The translations under genes were made by a program, and so were the position numbers. Positions 15,856 through 19,563 of a stretch of DNA of 19,563 nucleotides are shown here, piece by piece (the stretch's first letter is position 1; every line of letters starts with the position of its first letter). This stretch comes from an uncultured Ruminococcus sp. (GTDB taxonomy: Bacteria > Bacillota > Clostridia > Oscillospirales > Ruminococcaceae). Location of the stretch: assembly GCA_900550695.1 (NCBI GenBank), contig URTF01000038.1, forward strand, positions 1-19,563, read 5' to 3'. The notes under the pieces were generated by a model that was not told where the DNA came from, did not search any database, and saw only the letters and a list, made by a program, of their open reading frames with translations.

Positions 15856-15882
15856 GTATAGTTTGTTTTAGAAAAAAGAATT

Positions 15883-15958
15883 GGCGCAATTCACATTATT
15901 GGTTTTACGAAACTGAACTTATCATATTTCGTTTTACCTTTTTCGTGTGAATTGCGCC
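15883..15958. repeat. 76-bp MITE-like unit, right copy (inverted)
   Basis: GGCGCAATTCAC (15883-15894) and GTGAATTGCGCC (15947-15958) bound the unit. It is the reverse-oriented counterpart of 15505-15580 and sits at the matching place in the right arm. Confidence 0.75.
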
Positions 15959-16019
15959 TTTATAGCTGTTAGTATTTTTTTCTATTGCGGCAATGCTTTA
16001 GCTGTTAGTTTAGGAAATT

Positions 16020-16059
16020 TCGCACTCTGCGGAGTGCGACCAAGGGCTTTGCCCTCTGG
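16020..16059 (-). repeat. double hairpin in the right arm
   Basis: TCGCACTC/GAGTGCGA (16020-16039) and CCAAGGGC/GCCCTCTGG (16040-16059, one bulge) are the right-arm versions of the two hairpins at 15407-15444. The stem sequences differ from the left arm, yet pairing is kept. Confidence 0.7.
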
Positions 16060-16167
16060 ACACCCACCACCCTTTAAAAAGCGTGGACGTAAACTTTAGT
16101 TCTGGTTTTTATTTGGATTTCCCACATTTTAATTTTGTTTAGTATAAGGACTTGCCGCCGCTGAATA

Positions 16168-16182
16168 GACTTGTATCAAGTC
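16168..16182. promoter_or_regulatory. short palindrome upstream of feoB, possible operator
   Basis: GACTTGTATCAAGTC is a perfect 6-3-6 palindrome, 11 bases upstream of the feoB Shine-Dalgarno (AAAAGGAGGG, 16190-16199). It does not match the Fur or DtxR/IdeR consensus as I know them. A repressor site is a guess from position. Confidence 0.3.
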
Positions 16183-16204
16183 GATCAATAAAAGGAGGGA
16201 GCGT

Positions 16205-18307
16205 ATGGGACTTACAGCCTCAAATACGGGCAGATGCTGCGGCGATATCGAGCATATCGGCGACACCGACAGCATCGTTCTTGCGCTTGCAGGCAACCCG
16301 AATGTCGGGAAATCTACGGTTTTCAACTTTCTTACGGGGCTTCATCAGCACACGGGCAACTGGACGGGGAAAACGGTGCAGAACGCCTGCGGCAGCTTTT
16401 CCTGCGGTGAAAATTCATATACCCTTGTCGATATCCCCGGCACTTATTCGATACTTGCGCACTCGGCGGAGGAAGAAGCCGCGCGTGATTTTATCTGCTT
16501 CGGCGGTGCGCAGGGTGTTGCTGTCGTATGCGATGCGTCCTGTCTTGAACGAAATCTCAACCTTGTCCTGCAGATACTCGAAATAACGCCGCACGTTGTC
16601 GTCTGCGTGAATCTTATAGACGAGGCTCGGAAAAAGCAGATATCCGTTGACTGCGCAAAGCTTTCGGAACTGCTCGGAGTTCCCGTCTATCCTGCGGCGG
16701 CACGTTCGGGCGAGGGAATGGAGGCGTTCGCAGACGGACTTTCCGCAATAAAAGACATAACGGGGGAGCAGGTTTTCCGCTGTACTTATGACGAAGAAAT
16801 AGAGCGTTCTGCCACCGTTATAGCCGAAAAACTCGGCGAGGAAAACGGCGGTCGCTTTGCCGCTCTCCGAATCCTGGAGGGTGACGAAAAGCTATCGCAG
16901 AGATTCCTCGAAAACGCCGATGAGGAAACCCTTTCCGTTATTTCTGCCGAAAAAGAACGTCTTGCCTCGGTCGGCTATGACGGGCAGAAAATATGTGATT
17001 CTATTGTTACAGCACTCGTCCGAAAGGGTGAGGATATTGCGGCGGAATGTGTGCATTTCGGCGATGAAAACTGCCTGAAACGTGACCGCAGGATCGATCG
17101 TGTTCTAACCCACAAGGTCTGGGGCGTTCCGATAATGGCTGCAATGCTCGCCGTCATATTCTGGATAACGATCTACGGTGCAAATTACCCCTCGGCGCTG
17201 CTTTCATCGGCGTTTGGCGCACTCGGGGAAAAGCTCCGTGCGCTTATGGAAATTACCGCCGCTCCGCAGTGGCTGAAGGGTGTGCTTTTGGACGGAATTT
17301 ACCGCATTTTAACGTGGGTAATTTCGGTGATGCTGCCGCCGATGGCAATATTCTTTCCGCTTTTCACGCTGCTTGAAGACCTTGGCTACCTGCCGAGGGC
17401 GGCGTTCAACCTCGACCGATATTTCAAGCGTGCAGGAGCTTGCGGAAAGCAGTCGCTGACAATGGCAATGGGCTTCGGCTGCAATGCGGTCGGCATAACA
17501 GGCTGCCGCATAATCGACTCGCCGAGGGAAAGGCTTATTGCAATACTGACGAACAATTTTGTCCCGTGCAACGGGCGTTTCCCTGCGCTTATCGCAATAA
17601 TAACGATATTTTTTGCGGCAGGAACGGGTGGCTTCGGCGGCTCGCTGATCTCGGTCGGGATTCTGATACTTTTTATACTTTTCGGCGTGATGCTGACGCT
17701 TTTTACCTCGAAGCTGCTGTCAAAAACGCTCCTGAAAGGCGAACCGTCCTCGTTCACGCTTGAACTGCCGCCGTACCGCCGACCGCAGATAGGGAAGATA
17801 CTCATTCGCTCGCTGCTCGACAGAACGGTTTTCGTCCTCGGCAGAGCTGTGACAGCCGCCGCTCCTGCAGGTCTTATTATATGGCTCGCAGCGAATGTTC
17901 AAATCGGCGGTGAAAGCATACTTTCGATATGCTCGGGTACACTCGACCCGTTCGCAAGGTTTTTCGGAATGGACGGAGTTATCCTGCTTGCGTTTATTTT
18001 AGGCTTTCCTGCGAATGAAATTGTTATCCCGATAATGCTTATGGGATATCTTTCGTCGGGGGTAATGACCGATTATGAGAGCCTTGATTCGCTGAAAAAT
18101 ATCCTGCTTGCGAACGGCTGGACGCCCGTTACGGCGGTGTGTACGCTGATATTTATGCTCTGCCATTTCCCGTGTTCGACCTCGCTCATGACGATGAAAA
18201 AGGAAACGGGAAGTCTGAAGTGGACACTGCTCGGTGCAGCGCTCCCGACAGCGGTCGGTCTGATATTATGCGCTGCGGTTTCGGGCGTTTCAAATCTATT
18301 TATATAA
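16205..18307 (+). CDS. feoB: ferrous iron transporter FeoB
   Basis: The 700-residue GTP-dependent Fe(II) importer sits in the cytoplasmic membrane. The N-terminal G domain has G1 GNPNVGKS (30-37), the FeoB-typical HTGNWTGKTV (49-58), G3 DIPG (76-79) and G4 NLID (136-139). A helical GDI-like region follows to ~300. From about residue 301 there are multiple membrane helices, with the two Gate blocks GFGCNAVGITGCR (about 422-434) and NNFVPCNGRFPALI (about 450-463), whose cysteines are typical of FeoB. The N-terminus has a Cys11-Cys12 pair before the G domain. No feoA or feoC lies nearby. A strong AAAAGGAGGG precedes the ATG. Only 12 bases separate it from the SOD-like gene, whose Shine-Dalgarno overlaps the feoB stop, indicating one operon. 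Confidence 0.95.
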   Translation: MGLTASNTGRCCGDIEHIGDTDSIVLALAGNPNVGKSTVFNFLTGLHQHTGNWTGKTVQNACGSFSCGENSYTLVDIPGTYSILAHSAEEEAARDFICFGGAQGVAVVCDASCLERNLNLVLQILEITPHVVVCVNLIDEARKKQISVDCAKLSELLGVPVYPAAARSGEGMEAFADGLSAIKDITGEQVFRCTYDEEIERSATVIAEKLGEENGGRFAALRILEGDEKLSQRFLENADEETLSVISAEKERLASVGYDGQKICDSIVTALVRKGEDIAAECVHFGDENCLKRDRRIDRVLTHKVWGVPIMAAMLAVIFWITIYGANYPSALLSSAFGALGEKLRALMEITAAPQWLKGVLLDGIYRILTWVISVMLPPMAIFFPLFTLLEDLGYLPRAAFNLDRYFKRAGACGKQSLTMAMGFGCNAVGITGCRIIDSPRERLIAILTNNFVPCNGRFPALIAIITIFFAAGTGGFGGSLISVGILILFILFGVMLTLFTSKLLSKTLLKGEPSSFTLELPPYRRPQIGKILIRSLLDRTVFVLGRAVTAAAPAGLIIWLAANVQIGGESILSICSGTLDPFARFFGMDGVILLAFILGFPANEIVIPIMLMGYLSSGVMTDYESLDSLKNILLANGWTPVTAVCTLIFMLCHFPCSTSLMTMKKETGSLKWTLLGAALPTAVGLILCAAVSGVSNLFI

Positions 18308-18319
18308 AGGAGATCGGCT

Positions 18320-18922
18320 ATGGTATATGAACAGTATTATCCCTTTGCGGAACTGAAATTGGAGTATGAGGACAATGCGCTCGAGCCGAATATCGGGCGC
18401 TGCACCGTGTTTTTTCACTATAATGAGCATTATCTGCCGACACTGAAAAAGCTCAATGAAATGGTGCTTGAACAGCCGCAGGCGCAGAATATCAGCCTTG
18501 AAAGCCTTGCTCACTGGAAAGATATCGATATCGCACAAGCCGCCGCTGCCGTTTTCGGACACGAGCTGTATTTCAAGTCGCTTTCGCCGAACCGAAAAGA
18601 GCCGTCCGACCATTTGAAAATGATCTTAAATAAGCAGTTCGGCAGTATGGAGGAATTTCTCAAAGCGATAAAAGAAACTGCCGCAAAGGTTTACGGCTCG
18701 GGGTTTACATGGGTCTGCGAGGACTGCTGCGGAGGACTTTTCATAATGTCAACGCCGAACCACACGCTCCCCGAGGGTGAAAATATCCGTCCCGTCTGCG
18801 CGCTCGACCTATGGGAACACAGCTATTATCCCGACCGCAGGAACCGCCGTGATGATTACATTGATGCGGCGCTTGAAATACTTAACTGGGACGAATTGGA
18901 GAGAAACATAATCAATGCGTAA
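18320..18922 (+). CDS. Fe/Mn-family superoxide dismutase-like protein, active-site Tyr replaced
   Basis: The 200-residue protein follows the Fe/Mn SOD fold. Predicted metal ligands are His33 (FFHYNEH), His81 (GHELYF), Asp163 and His167 (ALDLWEHSYY), with the dimer-bridge Glu166. The signature YGSGFTWV and the NRRDDYIDAALEILNW end also match. Two differences stand out: the conserved second-shell tyrosine (Tyr34 in E. coli numbering) aligns with Thr41, and the Gln that usually hydrogen-bonds the metal-bound solvent aligns with His148 (STPNH). Activity may be altered, or the protein may serve another role. It would dismutate superoxide in the cytosol. The ribosome site AAAGGAGA (18306-18313) overlaps the feoB stop, so metal supply and use are coupled. 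The stop codon lies within the repeat starting at 18914. Confidence 0.88.
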   Translation: MVYEQYYPFAELKLEYEDNALEPNIGRCTVFFHYNEHYLPTLKKLNEMVLEQPQAQNISLESLAHWKDIDIAQAAAAVFGHELYFKSLSPNRKEPSDHLKMILNKQFGSMEEFLKAIKETAAKVYGSGFTWVCEDCCGGLFIMSTPNHTLPEGENIRPVCALDLWEHSYYPDRRNRRDDYIDAALEILNWDELERNIINA

Positions 18923-18966
18923 TGCGTAATTATTTATGCTCCGAATATTTGTCATAAATCCCGTAG

Positions 18967-18987
18967 GGGCGGATTCTATATCCGCCC
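18967..18987 (+). repeat. GTAGGG-type hairpin repeat, copy 2
   Basis: GGGCGGAT and ATCCGCCC form an 8-bp stem with a 5-base loop, preceded by CCGTAG. It corresponds to the reverse of 15739-15757, with the stem pair T-A replaced by G-C. Confidence 0.7.
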
Positions 18988-19050
18988 GTTGAAAATCCAA
19001 CAATTACGGGGAATTTTTTGGCGTACCCCGATACTGCGAATAATAACGAA

Positions 19051-19095
19051 AACAGACCTGATTTTAAAGGGCATTCCCTTGAAATCAGGTCTGTT
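19051..19095. terminator. convergent terminator hairpin between sod and ilvC
   Basis: AACAGACCTGATTT (19051-19064) pairs with AAATCAGGTCTGTT (19082-19095), and the stem continues inward through AAGGG/CCCTT to a short loop. CATTTATT follows on the + strand and TTCGTTATTATT on the minus strand, so it could stop transcripts from both converging genes. Confidence 0.65.
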
Positions 19096-19123
19096 CATTT
19101 ATTATATCAATGCCTTACGGCAC

Positions 19124-19142
19124 GGGACGGGGAACCCGTCCC
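19124..19142 (-). repeat. GTAGGG-type hairpin repeat, copy 3 (variant)
   Basis: GGGACGGG and CCCGTCCC form an 8-bp stem with a 3-base loop, followed by CCTACG. Read on the minus strand it starts CGTAGG, as do the other two copies, but with a different stem. Confidence 0.6.
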
Positions 19143-19207
19143 CTACGAAATTCAATGCAAATGTGCGAAATACAAATAATTATGCATTACGCATTACGAA
19201 TTACGCA

Positions 19208-19563
19208 TTAGTTATTGATGAGCTTGTCTTCGCCGTTCCAGCTGTAGAGCTTTCTGATCTCTTCGCCAACCTTCTCGGATGGGTGTTCAGCGTGGAGCTT
19301 TCTCATAGCCTTGAAGTGAACCTGCTTGCCTGCAGGGGACATATCGAGGAGGAATTCCTTAGCGAATGTGCCGTCCTGAATATCGGAGAGGATCTTCTTC
19401 ATTGTCTTCTTGGTTTCCTCTGTTACGAGCTTAGGACCTGTGATGTAGTCGCCGTATTCAGCTGTGTTGGAGATAGAGTATCTCATTCCTGCAAAACCGG
19501 ACTGGTAGATAAGGTCAACGATGAGCTTCATCTCGTGGATACACTCAAAGTAAGCATTTCTTG
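19208..19563 (-). CDS. ilvC: ketol-acid reductoisomerase, C-terminal part (5' end outside the window)
   Basis: The minus-strand frame is open to the window edge; the 117 visible codons are the C-terminal knotted helical domain. IlvC converts acetolactate or acetohydroxybutyrate to the dihydroxy acid with NAD(P)H and Mg2+ in valine, leucine and isoleucine synthesis. AYFECIHEMKLIVDLIYQSG and MRYSISNTAEYGDYITGP are hallmark blocks; the Glu of FEC.HE is a metal-binding/catalytic position and SISNTAEYGD is the substrate-binding region. The Met at 19531 is internal, since the conserved sequence continues upstream of it. Codon use is strongly biased, as in highly expressed genes. The gene converges on sod and ends inside a repeat element. 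Confidence 0.95.
   Translation of the reverse strand, partial: RNAYFECIHEMKLIVDLIYQSGFAGMRYSISNTAEYGDYITGPKLVTEETKKTMKKILSDIQDGTFAKEFLLDMSPAGKQVHFKAMRKLHAEHPSEKVGEEIRKLYSWNGEDKLINN

Larger units (their letters stand above)
15365..16101. repeat. 737-bp nested inverted repeat element
   Basis: The arms at 15365 to ~15598 and ~15866 to 16101 are inverted near-copies of about 235 bases, around a ~268-base centre. The outer ends start AACTAAAGTTTACGTCCACG and its complement. The order of blocks in both arms is the same: outer 25-base end, AAAGGGTGG, a C/G-rich double hairpin, CCTAAACTAACAGC, then a 76-base GGCGCAATTCAC-bounded unit. The centre contains more hairpins (AAATCCAC/GTGGATTT at 15616/15636; a 12-base palindrome TTGAAGCTTCAA at 15642; 15739-15757; 15810-15855). 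No coding frame of note lies inside. It sits between the antiporter terminator and feoB. Confidence 0.85.
18914..19210. repeat. composite intergenic repeat between sod and ilvC
   Basis: The left end (18914-18932) consists of AATGCGTAATGCGTAATTA units. The right end (about 19177-19210) is an inverted, slightly longer version built from ATTACGCATTACGAATTACG. The interior holds three hairpins (18967-18987, 19051-19095, 19124-19142). There is no coding frame. The element begins three bases from the end of the sod sense codons and ends exactly at the ilvC stop, so both stop codons fall in the repeat ends. Confidence 0.75.

Noticed and set aside
15365..16101. CRISPR array in the repeat-rich region
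   Set aside because: The repeats are inverted, not regularly spaced direct repeats, and no cas genes are present.
16111..16148. Sigma-A promoter for feoB (TTGGAT with TAGTAT or TATAAG)
   Set aside because: The best hexamers are more than 20 bases apart, so the spacing is wrong; no good promoter is visible, although one may lie in the repeat element.
19208..19531. Complete 107-residue protein starting at Met 19531
   Set aside because: The conserved IlvC sequence continues upstream (AYFECIHE) to the window edge, so that Met is internal.

Overview
The window looks like chromosomal DNA of a low-to-mid GC, strictly fermentative Firmicute of the Ruminococcus / Oscillospiraceae type. This rests on a fused IspH (HMBPP reductase)-ribosomal-protein-S1 gene directly behind plsC, a Clostridia-style FeoB, a PF06541-like membrane protein, strong AGGAGG Shine-Dalgarno sites and long secreted fibronectin-III proteins. 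The assignment is an inference from gene content; no species can be named.

Layout. (1) Positions 1 to about 1900 are an AT-rich accessory segment. It holds two translationally coupled genes of unknown function, a long AT-rich inverted repeat and a decayed IS481-like transposase, and ends at a terminator. (2) 1921-4655 is a plsC / ispH-S1 housekeeping operon with a near-consensus promoter and a rho-independent terminator. (3) 4781-6411 holds two convergent genes, a CPCC-domain/Nim-type flavoprotein fusion (+) and a lipase-like alpha/beta hydrolase (-), sharing a terminator hairpin. (4) About 430 bases without a clear gene follow, opened by a strong hairpin oriented as a leftward terminator. 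(5) 6904-11979 has a small membrane protein and a 1487-residue multi-FnIII surface protein with its own promoter and terminator. (6) 12013-15337 has a CDF metal exporter with a stop/start-overlapping YgjP-type metallopeptidase, then a monocistronic CPA2 cation/proton antiporter. (7) 15365-16101 is a 737-bp highly structured, nearly symmetric inverted repeat. (8) 16205-18922 is a feoB-sod operon. (9) 18914-19210 is a second composite repeat exactly filling the space between convergent sod and ilvC. (10) The window ends inside ilvC on the minus strand.

How the genes fit together. The operons are mostly housekeeping: phospholipid synthesis, isoprenoid synthesis, translation, metal homeostasis (CDF export, FeoB iron import, Fe/Mn SOD) and branched-chain amino-acid synthesis. 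I see no defence, CRISPR, prophage or biosynthetic cluster. The most unusual content is the two intergenic repeat elements, whose hairpins differ between copies by compensatory changes, and an internal promoter plus Shine-Dalgarno/ATG inside the ispH-S1 fusion that could yield free S1 protein. Smaller oddities are the CPCC-Nim fusion and an SOD-like protein lacking the usual active-site tyrosine.
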